Shown in pieces: positions 1 through 8,918 of a stretch of 64,000 nucleotides of DNA (position 1 is its first letter; every line of letters starts with the position of its first letter). The stretch is from Pseudomonadota bacterium (GTDB taxonomy: Bacteria > Pseudomonadota > Gammaproteobacteria > Nitrosococcales > Methylophagaceae), in contig JALIBN010000032.1 in NCBI GenBank assembly GCA_030576275.1, positions 1 through 64,000 on the forward strand, given 5' to 3'. A program made the position numbers and the translations under genes. The notes beneath the pieces were generated by a model that was not told the DNA's origin, searched no databases, and saw only the letters and a list, made by a program, of their open reading frames with translations.

Positions 1-24
1 GTTGGATGCCTTAAGAAGAGGTGC

Positions 25-52
25 ATTCTACAGCCTAGTTTCGCTACGTCAA
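25..52 (-). promoter_or_regulatory. rRNA-type P1 promoter reading off the left edge
   Basis: On the minus strand a -35 box TTGACG (47-52) and a -10 box TAGAAT (25-30) are separated by 16 bp, and the start region reads GCACCTC. Short spacing and a GC-rich discriminator are typical of stringently controlled rRNA P1 promoters. The sequence just upstream is AT-rich, as expected for an UP element. In Pseudomonas and relatives tyrS lies directly upstream of an rRNA operon in the same orientation, which matches the layout here. The rRNA genes themselves would lie outside the window, so this is an inference from promoter form and synteny. Confidence 0.55.
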
Positions 53-60
53 CAGGAAGT

Positions 61-519
61 TTTTCCTGATAATACCTGAACAGCTCTAACCAGATGAAGT
101 CATTGTTAATTTTAATTTCATATGGTCATAATTTTGTAACAATTAATCATTCTAGGCACTACTTCGAACATAAACAGCTCACATAATCTAACTTTTATTG
201 TGTTATTAATGCTGTTTACGAACCCATATACCGAAATATTCCATAAAAATTAACTTATACTTTCCTTTTCAGCCTGCTTATCATTCCAGTGATTTTCACA
301 TAATCACATTAACGAGTTGTTCTACGATGTTTATCAGTGCTCATAATTGCAGGGCCATCTAGCTAACTATAATAGATGCGACAAAGACTCACCCTTCTAT
401 GAAACTGAACTAGCTGGCGTTGTGTCAGTGCAAAGGAAGTAGGATCAAAACTTAGAGGAAGTTTAAATTTAAGAAAATAGGATATATATTAAATTACTTG
501 TAAGTAATGAATATTGTAT
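61..519. other. AT-rich intergenic stretch without a recognised gene
   Basis: This stretch lies between the rRNA-type promoter and the end of tyrS. I found no convincing reading frame or RNA in it. It contains the perfect palindrome TTACTTGTAAGTAA at 494-507. If the promoter at 25-52 is real, the left part of this stretch is its upstream activating region and a possible place for Fis sites, but I cannot identify individual sites. Confidence 0.5.
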
Positions 520-558
520 TGCCACCGATGCAGACTATGGATACTAGTATCGGTGGCA
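520..558 (-). terminator. hairpin downstream of tyrS
   Basis: Ten-base arms TGCCACCGAT (520-529) and ATCGGTGGCA (549-558) pair perfectly around a 19-nt loop, only four bases beyond the tyrS stop codon on the minus strand. No clear T-run follows, so it could be a weak or factor-dependent terminator, or an mRNA 3' end stabiliser. Confidence 0.5.
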
Positions 559-562
559 GTTG

Positions 563-1762
563 TTAGTTACTTGTAATACGGGCGAACTTTCTTTTACCAA
601 CCTGAAAAACAGCTTCGATCCCACGGGTAATAACTAGTGATTTATCTTCTACTTTCTCACCATCAATCTTAACTGCACCTTGCTTAATCATTCGGAGTGC
701 TTCGGATGTGCTGACTGTTAAACCAGCCTCTTTAAGCAAATTTGCTATAGGCATTCCTTCGATGCCGACACCAAGCGTTATTTCCTGAATGTCGTCTGGC
801 AATTCGCCTTTCTTAAATTGGTTATCAAAACCATCCCGTGCTTGCTGGCCTTCTTCTATACTATGAAAGCGTGTAACGATTTCTTGAGCAAAGTCTTTTT
901 TGATTTCAATTGGATTATGCCCTGCTAACACTTCGTCTCGCCATTGCTGAATATCTTCGATACTTTTGAAGCTCAATAGATCAATATAGCGCCACATTAA
1001 GTCATCTGATATCGACATGATTTTACCGAAGATATCTTTCGGACTATCATTGATACCAATATAGTTACCCAATGATTTGGACATTTTTTGAACACCATCT
1101 AACCCTTCTAAAATTGGCATCGTCAAAATGGACTGCTGGGGTTTACCGTAAGCTTTTTGTAATTCACGGCCCATCAAAAGGTTGAATTTTTGATCTGTGC
1201 CACCTAATTCCACATCTGCATTTAATTCAACAGAATCGTAACCTTGTATTAATGGGTATAGAAACTCATGGATAGCGATAGGTTGACCACTCTTATAACG
1301 TTTATCAAAATCATCACGTTCTAACATTCTGGCAACAGTATGATTTGAAGCTAAACGAATCATGTCGGCCGATGAAAGCTTATTCATCCAATGAGAGTTG
1401 AAGACAACTGTTGTTTTCTCAGGATCTAAAATTTTAAAAACTTGTTCTTGATATGATTTAGCATTTTCTTGGACTTGTTCTGTCGTTAATGGCTTGCGAG
1501 TGACATTTTTACCTGTCGGGTCACCGATCATGCCTGTAAAATCACCAATTAAAAACAATATCTCATGACCCAAATCTTGGAACTGCTTTAGCTTATTTAA
1601 CAAGACCGTGTGACCTAAATGAAGATCGGGTGCCGTTGGATCAAAACCAGCTTTAATACGTAACGGACGCCCAGTCTCAAGTTTTTCGATCAATTCGCTT
1701 TCGACCAAGATCTCTTGTGCGCCTCGTCTTATTATCGCCAATGATTCTTTTACAGAAATCAT
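563..1762 (-). CDS. tyrS: tyrosine-tRNA ligase
   Basis: Cytoplasmic class I aminoacyl-tRNA synthetase that charges tRNA-Tyr. The 399-residue length fits the shorter-insert bacterial TyrS subfamily. The ATP-binding signature appears as HLGH at residues 48-51, and the second class I signature KMSKS lies near residue 230. The last ~60 residues form an S4-type RNA-binding domain ('[15 protein letters not shown]'). I chose the internal ATG at 1762 over one four codons upstream because GGAG sits 8 nt before it and because the first four codons themselves encode that ribosome-binding site. The gene stands alone, with a hairpin after its stop and an rRNA-type promoter beyond. Confidence 0.96.
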   Translation of the reverse strand: MISVKESLAIIRRGAQEILVESELIEKLETGRPLRIKAGFDPTAPDLHLGHTVLLNKLKQFQDLGHEILFLIGDFTGMIGDPTGKNVTRKPLTTEQVQENAKSYQEQVFKILDPEKTTVVFNSHWMNKLSSADMIRLASNHTVARMLERDDFDKRYKSGQPIAIHEFLYPLIQGYDSVELNADVELGGTDQKFNLLMGRELQKAYGKPQQSILTMPILEGLDGVQKMSKSLGNYIGINDSPKDIFGKIMSISDDLMWRYIDLLSFKSIEDIQQWRDEVLAGHNPIEIKKDFAQEIVTRFHSIEEGQQARDGFDNQFKKGELPDDIQEITLGVGIEGMPIANLLKEAGLTVSTSEALRMIKQGAVKIDGEKVEDKSLVITRGIEAVFQVGKRKFARITSN

Positions 1763-1959
1763 GATTATCTCCATTTAAAATTTAATTTTGGCGGCATAAT
1801 ATCATAAACCCTTATTTATAGATGACATCTAGCCACTTATGATTGTGAAATCCTTTCACTCCTTGCATCTATTTAGTATGAAAGTGTAAACGAAGATATA
1901 GGCAAAATAACTAACAAATGCTATCGTTTGATATGATTCACATTAGAAGAGATAATATT

Positions 1960-2067
1960 ATGTTGGCAAAATTAGAAGATATGATCGTAGTAAACTTTAG
2001 TGGAGTTGTTTTTGCATTCGCCATTTTCTGGCTAGGTTTAATAGCATACGGCTTATTCAATCAATAA
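1960..2067 (+). CDS. 35-residue single-pass membrane protein, paralogue A
   Basis: This short frame encodes an N-terminal 'MLAKLED' segment, one hydrophobic helix from about residue 13 to 31 with a central Trp, and a short polar tail. A purine-rich AGAAGAGA stretch lies about 8 nt before the ATG. It aligns without gaps over 32 residues to the product at 2226-2330, with 13 identities including KLE, NF, the Trp and the AYG motif. Two independent frames encoding such similar peptides argue strongly for real genes. Function is unknown; size and topology resemble the tiny accessory subunits of respiratory oxidases, but I recognise no family. Confidence 0.7.
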   Translation: MLAKLEDMIVVNFSGVVFAFAIFWLGLIAYGLFNQ

Positions 2068-2079
2068 ATAATTTCAAAC

Positions 2080-2120
2080 ACCCATAAAAAACCAGTCTCT
2101 ATGACTGGTTTTTTATGGGT
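2080..2120. terminator. strong bidirectional hairpin terminator
   Basis: Perfect 18-bp arms (2080-2097 and 2103-2120) surround the 5-nt loop TCTAT. The core is A6-CCAGTC and GACTGG-T6, the form of a bidirectional intrinsic terminator. It closes transcription of the first tiny gene and so separates it from the second, which must have its own promoter. Confidence 0.85.
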
Positions 2121-2147
2121 GAAGATAAAGTTCTATCTGCGCATATA

Positions 2148-2189
2148 TTGATCCATATCAATGATTAACACCGTAAAACCAGTGATAAT
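2148..2189 (+). promoter_or_regulatory. FNR-type (class II) promoter
   Basis: TTGATCCATATCAA at 2148-2161 matches the FNR/ANR consensus TTGAT-N4-ATCAA perfectly. A -10 element GATAAT lies at 2184-2189. The predicted start near 2196 puts the centre of the FNR box about 41.5 bp upstream, which is the classic class II activation position. The gene served is the tiny membrane protein with its ATG at 2226. Both the site and its spacing are seen directly; activation under low oxygen is inferred. Confidence 0.7.
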
Positions 2190-2225
2190 TTACTCATAGT
2201 ATTTTTTATATTTACGGAGTGTGTC

Positions 2226-2330
2226 ATGCATAAATTAGAACAAATTGTTATTGAAAATTTCACGTTAATTATCTTTTTATTTGCTCTATCATGGATTTGT
2301 TTAGTTGCTTATGGAGTTATCAAGTCTTAA
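2226..2330 (+). CDS. 34-residue single-pass membrane protein, paralogue B
   Basis: The product has an amphipathic start 'MHKLEQIVIENF', one hydrophobic helix of about 18 residues containing Trp, and ends 'VAYGVIKS'. GGAG at 2216-2219 lies 6 nt before the ATG, a good ribosome-binding site. It is a diverged copy of the peptide encoded at 1960-2067, with the same spacing of KLE, NF, F-x-FA, W and AYG. The two genes are in tandem but insulated by a terminator, and this copy is preceded by an FNR-type box, which suggests induction when oxygen is low. Function is unknown; a small stabilising subunit of a membrane redox complex is one guess. Confidence 0.75.
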   Translation: MHKLEQIVIENFTLIIFLFALSWICLVAYGVIKS

Positions 2331-2379
2331 ATATAATCTATAATAAAACATGACTAAAGTTGTTTACACTATAGATAAA

Positions 2380-3498
2380 TCATACCAATCGTAGTTCAAA
2401 CTCAGCTGTTGCGTAACTCACGCCATTGATCAGTAACTCAACGAGGTGTGTTCCGGCATAATACTTACGAGTCGTTATTATTTTAAATGGATGGAGCTTG
2501 CTTAATGCGATCGTCTGTAGCCCATGTAGGGTAATATTTTTCCATTTAAAGACTTTACTTGTCATTGAACCATTGGCTTTGACATGATGAATTCTGTAAT
2601 CAATAACCAGTTTTTGAGTTTTAACTGATTCCGATCGTAATAATGTTTCTATTTCAAGATCGTTGCCTAGTAACACGCTGGACTCAATTAGCTTAAATAT
2701 TGGGGTTATCTGGGGATTTTTGCTATAGCCTAATAAAGCGAAAGCTTCGGAACACCCAGATTTCACCAAACTTCGCAAAGCATGACGAATTAGCCATTGC
2801 CGTTCTGCTGAAGCACCCACTGACCAAGATTGACACAAGCGAATCACCTTCGCAGGGTGATCTTTAGCAATATCATTCAGATTATTAGCGACAGACCTGC
2901 GAACATATAAGCTAGCATCATCTTTCAACTGTTCCAATATTGGAATGATTGGAGCGGGGTTATCACAAAACTGCGTTAACCTTTTACCCCAAGGTAATCG
3001 TGGGCGACTGCCCTCTGATGCTAATCGTCTTACATTTTCATCACTATCTCGAGCCCACATCAGAAGATGTTGATGTGTTAATACAAAGTGCTGAGTGATA
3101 AACGGACGAATGGCAAATTCAGCTGAGAATAACGGTGTCAGATTTTTTAATACATTTAATGCAATCTCTGGCTGATTTAATCCATACAATGATACATAAT
3201 CAACTAATGGCCAAGCGGTAAAATGACCCCAACTATTAGCAGACGATAGTTCAGGCAAATGGTGTTTTACAGATATTAAGACATCGGCAGCATCAGCAAA
3301 ATCCGCGGGTAAATAATCAGCCAATACGACGATTAAATGGTCAACGCGCTGTTTAAGCTCTAATTCATTCAGCCCCACCAGTGCTTGTTTAATAAATTGC
3401 TGTTGAGGAAAATCAGTCAGGCACATTGCTAATGCCTGACTGATTTGCGATATGGCTTGTTCACCCAGCATATCTTTCATGAGTTTTTGTTCACTCAT
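2380..3498 (-). CDS. AlkC/AlkD-like HEAT-repeat DNA alkylation repair protein
   Basis: The 372-residue protein is built of alpha-helical HEAT-like repeats. It carries the segment 'ASEGSRPRLPWGKRL' (about residues 160-174), which I associate with AlkC-type DNA glycosylase relatives, followed by 'LKDDASLYVRRSVANNLND', a typical HEAT repeat of this superfamily. Such proteins bind DNA carrying N3- or N7-alkylpurines and excise the base. The extra C-terminal ~90 residues look beta-rich and are less familiar. The gene follows rlmD by 14 bp and is probably cotranscribed with it; TAAGGAG lies 10 nt before the ATG. The family call is fairly firm, the substrate is not. Confidence 0.75.
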   Translation of the reverse strand: MSEQKLMKDMLGEQAISQISQALAMCLTDFPQQQFIKQALVGLNELELKQRVDHLIVVLADYLPADFADAADVLISVKHHLPELSSANSWGHFTAWPLVDYVSLYGLNQPEIALNVLKNLTPLFSAEFAIRPFITQHFVLTHQHLLMWARDSDENVRRLASEGSRPRLPWGKRLTQFCDNPAPIIPILEQLKDDASLYVRRSVANNLNDIAKDHPAKVIRLCQSWSVGASAERQWLIRHALRSLVKSGCSEAFALLGYSKNPQITPIFKLIESSVLLGNDLEIETLLRSESVKTQKLVIDYRIHHVKANGSMTSKVFKWKNITLHGLQTIALSKLHPFKIITTRKYYAGTHLVELLINGVSYATAEFELRLV

Positions 3499-3512
3499 GT
3501 TTTCATAACTCC

Positions 3513-4847
3513 TTACTTTTTTACGAACAAGGCGATAGATTCAACATGAGTTGTATGTGGAAACATATCCATAACACCCGTTGAAACTAGTGTGTAACCA
3601 TGATTATTAACAAGTTCTCCGGCATCTCGTGCCAAAGTAGCTGGGTTGCACGAAACATAGACTAAACGTTCGGCACCTAATGCAGCTAATTGATGCAATA
3701 CTTCAAAGGCACCACTGCGAGGTGGATCTAACAAAATCTTATTAAAACCGGCTTTCGCCCAAGGATAGTCTTTTAATTCTGTTTTAGTCAGATCGGCCTG
3801 CTCAAATGTTGCATTGGCAAGCCCGTTTTTTGCGGCATTGTCTCGAGCATGCCTTACTAAAGCTTCATCACCTTCTACACCCACGACTTCGGTTACTCGT
3901 TTAGCAAGCGGCAAGGTGAAATTACCTAGTCCACAGAATAAATCAAGAATACGGTCTCCTGCTGAAATCTCTAATAATTCCATCGTCCGTTTAATCATTT
4001 TCTTGTTAATTCCAGCATTAACTTGAGTAAAGTCATTGGGTTCAAATTCAAGATTTAGACCATCTTCCGGCGCGTAACTCAATTGTGGGTTTTCCGGCCA
4101 CAATGGCGTTACGGTATCAGGTCCACCCGATTGTAAATAAATCCATAAATCATTGGCTTGGCCATAAGCAATCAAAGCCTGTTGATCTTGCTCAGATAAA
4201 GGGTCAAGATTTCTGAATACGAGGGCGGTGTGTTCATCATCCATGGCCACTTCAATTTGAGCGATTCGATTGTACCCTTCTAATTTGGCGATCATTTCAC
4301 CTAACTCGGCTAAACGAGCACCGACACGGGGGTCTAACACTTCACAACGTTCTAATAAAGCAAGGTAAGGCGTGCCTTTTTCTCTAAAACCGACTAATAC
4401 CCGTTCTTTTTTCGGCACATGTTTTACACCTAAACGTGCTTTACGACGATAGCCCCATAACGGGCCTGTCAAGGGTGCTAACCAGTGTTCTGGTGTGACA
4501 TTACCAAAATGGTTTAAATGTTCTTCTAAGGTTTTTTGTTTTAAGGCTAATTGCGCTTCCGGTGCCATATGCATCAAACTACAACCACCACACACACCAA
4601 AATGCTGACATTTTGCATCAACGCGATCATTAGCCGCCTGTAATACCTCAATAGTTCGACCTTCATCATATTTACTATGCATTTTATTATAGACGAACTT
4701 AACCTGTTCACCTGCTAAAGCACCATCAATAAATACGGTTTTACCCTCTATTCTTGCTACGCCACGACCATCGTGGGATAAAGATTCAATATGAGTTTCA
4801 ACAGGATCTTGCGGTACGCGTTGTCTGCGGTTAGTACGTCTTGCCAT
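3513..4847 (-). CDS. rlmD: 23S rRNA (uracil-1939-C5)-methyltransferase
   Basis: The product (444 residues) begins with a TRAM RNA-binding domain (about 12-70). An iron-sulfur cluster site follows with C80, C86, C89 and C168. The C-terminal part is a Rossmann methyltransferase, with 'LDLFCGLGNFTLPLA' for S-adenosylmethionine binding, 'LLDPPRSGA', and the catalytic Cys at about residue 400 in 'VSCNPATLARD'. The conserved Glu is in 'HVESIALF'. These features separate RlmD from RlmC and TrmA. A basic tail 'MARRTNRRQR' starts the protein. It is the first gene of a two-gene unit with the AlkC-like gene. Confidence 0.93.
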   Translation of the reverse strand: MARRTNRRQRVPQDPVETHIESLSHDGRGVARIEGKTVFIDGALAGEQVKFVYNKMHSKYDEGRTIEVLQAANDRVDAKCQHFGVCGGCSLMHMAPEAQLALKQKTLEEHLNHFGNVTPEHWLAPLTGPLWGYRRKARLGVKHVPKKERVLVGFREKGTPYLALLERCEVLDPRVGARLAELGEMIAKLEGYNRIAQIEVAMDDEHTALVFRNLDPLSEQDQQALIAYGQANDLWIYLQSGGPDTVTPLWPENPQLSYAPEDGLNLEFEPNDFTQVNAGINKKMIKRTMELLEISAGDRILDLFCGLGNFTLPLAKRVTEVVGVEGDEALVRHARDNAAKNGLANATFEQADLTKTELKDYPWAKAGFNKILLDPPRSGAFEVLHQLAALGAERLVYVSCNPATLARDAGELVNNHGYTLVSTGVMDMFPHTTHVESIALFVKK

Positions 4848-4911
4848 TTTTAATCTCTATTATCTAATCTAAGAAATAATTACATCTCTGTAAAAATCTC
4901 ATTCTGAAATA

Positions 4912-4946
4912 AAAAATCCAGCGATGTAAAGACATCACTGGATTTT
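4912..4946 (-). terminator. intrinsic terminator of the lepA-ydbL operon
   Basis: Arms 4913-4927 and 4932-4946 form a 15-bp stem with one mismatch and a 4-nt loop. On the minus strand the stem is followed by a T-run. It lies 18 bases after the ydbL stop codon and ends the long operon that begins at lepA. Confidence 0.85.
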
Positions 4947-4964
4947 AGTAGCCTAATTTTATTG

Positions 4965-5567
4965 TTATTTTTGTTGCCAGAGTCCACTAGTTTGATACCA
5001 CCAACCTGCAGCAGCATTACTGATCCAGCGACGAGCAAAGGTAGTTTGAATATCAACCTGCCATTCTGGATGACCATTAGCACGGGCAATTTCTGCATAC
5101 AAAGCACTACGATCTTTATTTTCGTCTGCCACTAGGCCATTAACAGTATTACGATCTTTCAATGACACAACCTTAGCATCACGTACTGTAATCAAACCAT
5201 TGTCTGTCAGGCCAATAGCCCCATTGACGTAATAGGCTTTCAGCGTTTCGTGACGAGCTTTCATACTATTTTGAATATCTGCAATTGCAGGCGAGTTGAT
5301 ATTTAAATTGGCTTCTGCTGCTACAGCAGGTGACATCAACCAATTCAAAACACTAACTGCTATTGGCATATTCACTGACGAAGAATCATTGGACTGCTCA
5401 GCTGGAACAGGCGCTACGAGAGGTTTAGTTTCTTCCCCCCAAACATCTCCGATAATCCTATCGGCAGCTTTCTCTGCGGCAGCCGCTGGAAAATAAATAT
5501 TAATCGTCACACATGACACTAACATCAGCCCTGCCATACTACTGCTTAACCATTTAAATAACGTCAT
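4965..5567 (-). CDS. ydbL: YdbL-type DUF1318 lipoprotein
   Basis: The 200-residue product starts with a lipoprotein signal peptide; the lipobox is 'LVSC' with the lipidated Cys at residue 19. It is followed by 'VTINIYFPAAAAEKAADRI', typical of the longer DUF1318 proteins. The C-terminal ~110 residues are the DUF1318 domain, rich in 'IGLTDNGLITVRDA' and 'AEIARANGHPEWQVDIQ'. E. coli YdbL is a much shorter periplasmic protein and is encoded beside a separate small lipoprotein, YnbE; here one protein appears to carry both the lipid anchor and the domain. The gene follows ydbH by 11 bp. Known work on YdbH ties this locus to lipid traffic to the outer membrane. Confidence 0.8.
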   Translation of the reverse strand: MTLFKWLSSSMAGLMLVSCVTINIYFPAAAAEKAADRIIGDVWGEETKPLVAPVPAEQSNDSSSVNMPIAVSVLNWLMSPAVAAEANLNINSPAIADIQNSMKARHETLKAYYVNGAIGLTDNGLITVRDAKVVSLKDRNTVNGLVADENKDRSALYAEIARANGHPEWQVDIQTTFARRWISNAAAGWWYQTSGLWQQK

Positions 5568-5578
5568 TTTGTTTTCCT

Positions 5579-7648
5579 TTACTCAATTACGGGGCCAGAA
5601 CTTTGGCTCACCACTTTTAACCGTTCAATCAAATCCGGCCAATCAACTTGCCAAGTATAGCCCACTACATTAATGCGTGGCGGCAAACCGCCACCTTTTA
5701 CAATGTAATAACCTTGTTTAGCTTCGCCTACTCCTGACATTGCACAGATTTCATTGCGAAGTATGCAGTTTAGACCTAATTTTTGATACGAGAAATCCTC
5801 AAAGAACCGTAAAAAACTGCGAGATAATATGCCACCGACACCACCACCAATCTGTGATAAATTGTCGATCGCTTTTTGACTAATGCGTCGCTGACTTTTA
5901 TCCCCTTCTGGTGTAGCAAAGTATGCGTCAAATTGCACGGGCTGCCAGTTTGACAATCGTAAGTCGCTCAAACGCCCATCTAATTTGCCGGTTATTTTAC
6001 CAAAATCGAATGTTTGTGTGAGTATTTCTAAGTCGAGTCCAGTTAGATCGATATTGGCATGGAGTTGCGGCAGAGCGCCAAAGGGTTTGTCTAAACGTAA
6101 ATCACGAATTACGGTTGTGCCTTCAAACAACTTAACCATTAACGCACCATCAACTTGAAGCTGCTGATTAAAATAGCTAACTTTTGGAATAACACCCGAT
6201 AACTTGCCATGTAATAAAGGCCAACCTAGTGCAGCACTCAATGATTCCATTGAGATCGGTGTTACTAAACCATCAAACGACCACTGTGTTTTATGATCGA
6301 ATGCATTGTGTAAACTGAGTTCATTGACTAACAAAGCACCATCTAAAATGGGTAACGACCATGGTTCTATAAGCGAAAGTGAAGATGATTGTGCTTGTAT
6401 TTGCAGGTTTGATTCACCAAATGGCACTGCATATACATAGCCTCCCTGCCAGGCTAATTTAGATTGGGTTATGGTTGGGTTATTTGACCAAGCAATATCA
6501 CCATTTAAATCATAAATGCCAAAGCGACTTTTTTCGTCATCGATAAAAACCTTATCTAAATTTACTGATAATTGATAGTTATCTGCTTGCTGCGTAAATA
6601 ACAACCCAAACTGCCCTGCGATTTCCAACTTATCTGCCGCCGTACCTAACGCAAAGGGTTGCAACCATACAGAATAAAATCTAGCTAAATCAGCATCTTT
6701 AATAGTGATATCTAATGCTTCATTTTTTTGCAAGCTACCCGAATATGAACCATTGAGTTGTACTATATTATCGTGATTTATTTGAACATCACTAATCTCA
6801 AGATACTGCTCAGTACTCTGCCATTGACCCTTAGCCTGTAATGACAAGGCTGCATCATTAAAATCGACAAATATAGGCTCAGCATATGCTTGACCGGAGT
6901 TCAATGTAATATCGGTATGCCACTGCCATGTTTTTTTTTGCAGTGCCAGATCTAGCAATAAGTTCATAGCGACATTTTCAGTGACATACTTACCCAGTCC
7001 ATCGCTCAAAGTCAGTGCTGAGGTCTTTAAGTTAAGCTTAAGTTGGTTCACTTGTTGCTTATGACCGCTCAAGTTTGCTTGTACCTCGATATTTGAATCA
7101 AAGCTCCAGTCCGTTAGCATAGACTTTTGTACTTCATCTAAATAAGGAGATATATTTTGGATTAAGTTGGCTAACGAGGCTTCCGTCGTTGTCACTGTAA
7201 CCTGCCAATGTTGTTTGTCGTAATTAGCTATTACTGTGAAGTCTGCATCTGCAAATTTTAAGTTAGAAACCGACAATTGATAATATTCTTGTTCAGGCAT
7301 TGCTTTAAGTGAAAATGCTATGCTCTGAGAACCGAACTCTTTATGAATAAATCCAAGTTTGCCTGCAGCGCAGTTAGCGTGTGCAGAGAGAAGTACTAAT
7401 TTCGTACACTGTAACGTTACTTTTTTGAGCAAGCCAATCGGTTGAGCAATTACAATCGAATCTGCGCTACCTTCAACAATCAAGCCCTGTTTTGTTAATT
7501 GCAAGTTAACAACTAAATTTTGAGCACTTAGGTCGTCAAAGGCCCAATGAGCAACCGTTAATTTAAACTGATCACTCGCAAATGCAATGCACTGCCAAAG
7601 GACTAACACCGCCGCAAAAAAAACCAGCCATGTTGAAGTATTTTTCAT
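5579..7648 (-). CDS. ydbH: YdbH-type AsmA-like intermembrane lipid transport protein
   Basis: The 689-residue protein has an N-terminal membrane anchor or signal (about 5-24) and a long beta-rich repeat body, as in AsmA-like bridges such as YhdP, TamB and YdbH. The C-terminal segment containing 'FEDFSYQKLGLNC' and 'GYYIVKGGGLPPRINVVGY' is diagnostic of YdbH. In E. coli YdbH acts redundantly with YhdP and TamB in moving phospholipids across the periplasm. E. coli YdbH is longer (over 850 residues), so this is a compact version. Its ATG overlaps the cysM stop by one base (TAATG), which implies translational coupling. ydbL follows; no separate ynbE is present. Confidence 0.82.
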   Translation of the reverse strand: MKNTSTWLVFFAAVLVLWQCIAFASDQFKLTVAHWAFDDLSAQNLVVNLQLTKQGLIVEGSADSIVIAQPIGLLKKVTLQCTKLVLLSAHANCAAGKLGFIHKEFGSQSIAFSLKAMPEQEYYQLSVSNLKFADADFTVIANYDKQHWQVTVTTTEASLANLIQNISPYLDEVQKSMLTDWSFDSNIEVQANLSGHKQQVNQLKLNLKTSALTLSDGLGKYVTENVAMNLLLDLALQKKTWQWHTDITLNSGQAYAEPIFVDFNDAALSLQAKGQWQSTEQYLEISDVQINHDNIVQLNGSYSGSLQKNEALDITIKDADLARFYSVWLQPFALGTAADKLEIAGQFGLLFTQQADNYQLSVNLDKVFIDDEKSRFGIYDLNGDIAWSNNPTITQSKLAWQGGYVYAVPFGESNLQIQAQSSSLSLIEPWSLPILDGALLVNELSLHNAFDHKTQWSFDGLVTPISMESLSAALGWPLLHGKLSGVIPKVSYFNQQLQVDGALMVKLFEGTTVIRDLRLDKPFGALPQLHANIDLTGLDLEILTQTFDFGKITGKLDGRLSDLRLSNWQPVQFDAYFATPEGDKSQRRISQKAIDNLSQIGGGVGGILSRSFLRFFEDFSYQKLGLNCILRNEICAMSGVGEAKQGYYIVKGGGLPPRINVVGYTWQVDWPDLIERLKVVSQSSGPVIE

Positions 7649-8535
7649 TATTCGGCTGGAAAAACACCTGTTGAAAGGTAGCGGTCGCCACGATCACAGA
7701 TGATACTGACAATCACAGCATTAGATACAGTCTCTGATAATCGTAACGAAGCAGCCACTGTTCCACCCGAAGACACACCACAGAAAATACCTTCTTCAGT
7801 AGCCAAACGACGCATGGTATTTTCTGCAAGATCTTGTTCCATATCAATAATTAAATCGACTCGTTCTGGCTCAAAAATCGTCGGCAAATATTCTTTTTGC
7901 CAGCGACGAATGCCAGGAATACTAGCGCCATCAACTGGTTGCACACCTATTATTTGAATATTAGGGTTTTGTTCTTTAAGATAGCGTGATGTGCCCATTA
8001 TAGTGCCGGTTGTGCCCATTGCACTGACAAAATGGGTTATTTCACCATCAGTATCACGCCAAATTTCAGGTCCTGTCGTTTTATAATGAGCCAAAGGGTT
8101 ATCAAAATTAGCAAATTGATTAAGTACTTTGCCCTTTCCTTGATTTTGCATTTCTAGCGCTAAGTCTCGAGCGTTTTCCATATTTTCCGTTAAGATAATT
8201 TCAGCGCCATAAGCACGCATTGAAGCCCGTCGCTCTACACTCATATTTTTAGGCATCAATAAAATCATTCGATAACCTAAAATCGCGGCGACCATTGCTA
8301 AGGCAATACCTGTATTACCACTGGTTGCCTCAATTAATGTATCACCAGCTTGAATATCTCCACGCGCCTCAGCTTGCCGGATCATCGACATGACGGGTCT
8401 ATCTTTTACAGAACCTGCTGGATTATTACCTTCTAGTTTTACTAAAATAATATTGGATGTTTCACCTGGTAAGCGTTGTAATCTCACTAAAGGCGTATTG
8501 CCAACAAAGGCTTCAATTGTAGGATACTGTTTCAT
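7648..8535 (-). CDS. cysM: cysteine synthase B
   Basis: PLP-dependent fold-type II enzyme (295 residues) that makes cysteine from O-acetylserine and sulfide or thiosulfate. The PLP lysine is K44 in 'GSVKDRP', and the substrate/phosphate loop 'TSGNTG' is at 71-76. The length and the 'YLPTIFEPERVD' region fit CysM rather than the longer CysK. It overlaps acpS upstream by 4 bp and ydbH downstream by 1 bp, so it belongs to the housekeeping operon. Confidence 0.93.
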   Translation of the reverse strand: MKQYPTIEAFVGNTPLVRLQRLPGETSNIILVKLEGNNPAGSVKDRPVMSMIRQAEARGDIQAGDTLIEATSGNTGIALAMVAAILGYRMILLMPKNMSVERRASMRAYGAEIILTENMENARDLALEMQNQGKGKVLNQFANFDNPLAHYKTTGPEIWRDTDGEITHFVSAMGTTGTIMGTSRYLKEQNPNIQIIGVQPVDGASIPGIRRWQKEYLPTIFEPERVDLIIDMEQDLAENTMRRLATEEGIFCGVSSGGTVAASLRLSETVSNAVIVSIICDRGDRYLSTGVFPAE

Positions 8536-8918
8536 TGTTGTCGTTCCATTAATATCACATAGGCAATGGCATATTCTAACTCATCACTCAAACTCAGGAG
8601 GCTACGCCCAATATTCAATTCATCCAACAGCTTTTGACCACGTTCATAAAAAGTTAATTCAGGCTTGCCATATTCATTATTACTCACTGCAATATGACGT
8701 AAACTTAGGCCGTCCCGAAAGCCGGTACCAAGAGCTTTTGCTGTTGCTTCTTTAGCAGCAAACCGTTTGGCTAAAAATGCGGCGGGTTTATTTGCTTGCT
8801 GGAAAGATGCAAACTCACTATCACTTAATATACGATGAGCAATCTTATCGCCATGTTTATCTAATAATAGCTGCATCCTAGGAATATGGACAAGATCCGT
8901 ACCTATGCCAAAGATCAT
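8532..8918 (-). CDS. acpS: holo-[acyl-carrier-protein] synthase
   Basis: This 128-residue protein transfers the 4'-phosphopantetheine arm from CoA to acyl carrier protein. The signature '[12 protein letters not shown]' near the N-terminus contains the Mg-binding Asp, and '[15 protein letters not shown]' carries the second metal ligand (Glu) and the CoA-binding residues. Length is normal for the trimeric AcpS type. It overlaps pdxJ by 4 bp on its 5' side and cysM by 4 bp on its 3' side. Confidence 0.94.
   Translation of the reverse strand: MIFGIGTDLVHIPRMQLLLDKHGDKIAHRILSDSEFASFQQANKPAAFLAKRFAAKEATAKALGTGFRDGLSLRHIAVSNNEYGKPELTFYERGQKLLDELNIGRSLLSLSDELEYAIAYVILMERQQ

Noticed and set aside
3814-4026. 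Many 60-120-codon frames antisense to or out of frame with real genes, such as this one inside rlmD
   Set aside because: They lie wholly within strongly supported genes, have no ribosome-binding sites and no recognisable domains.
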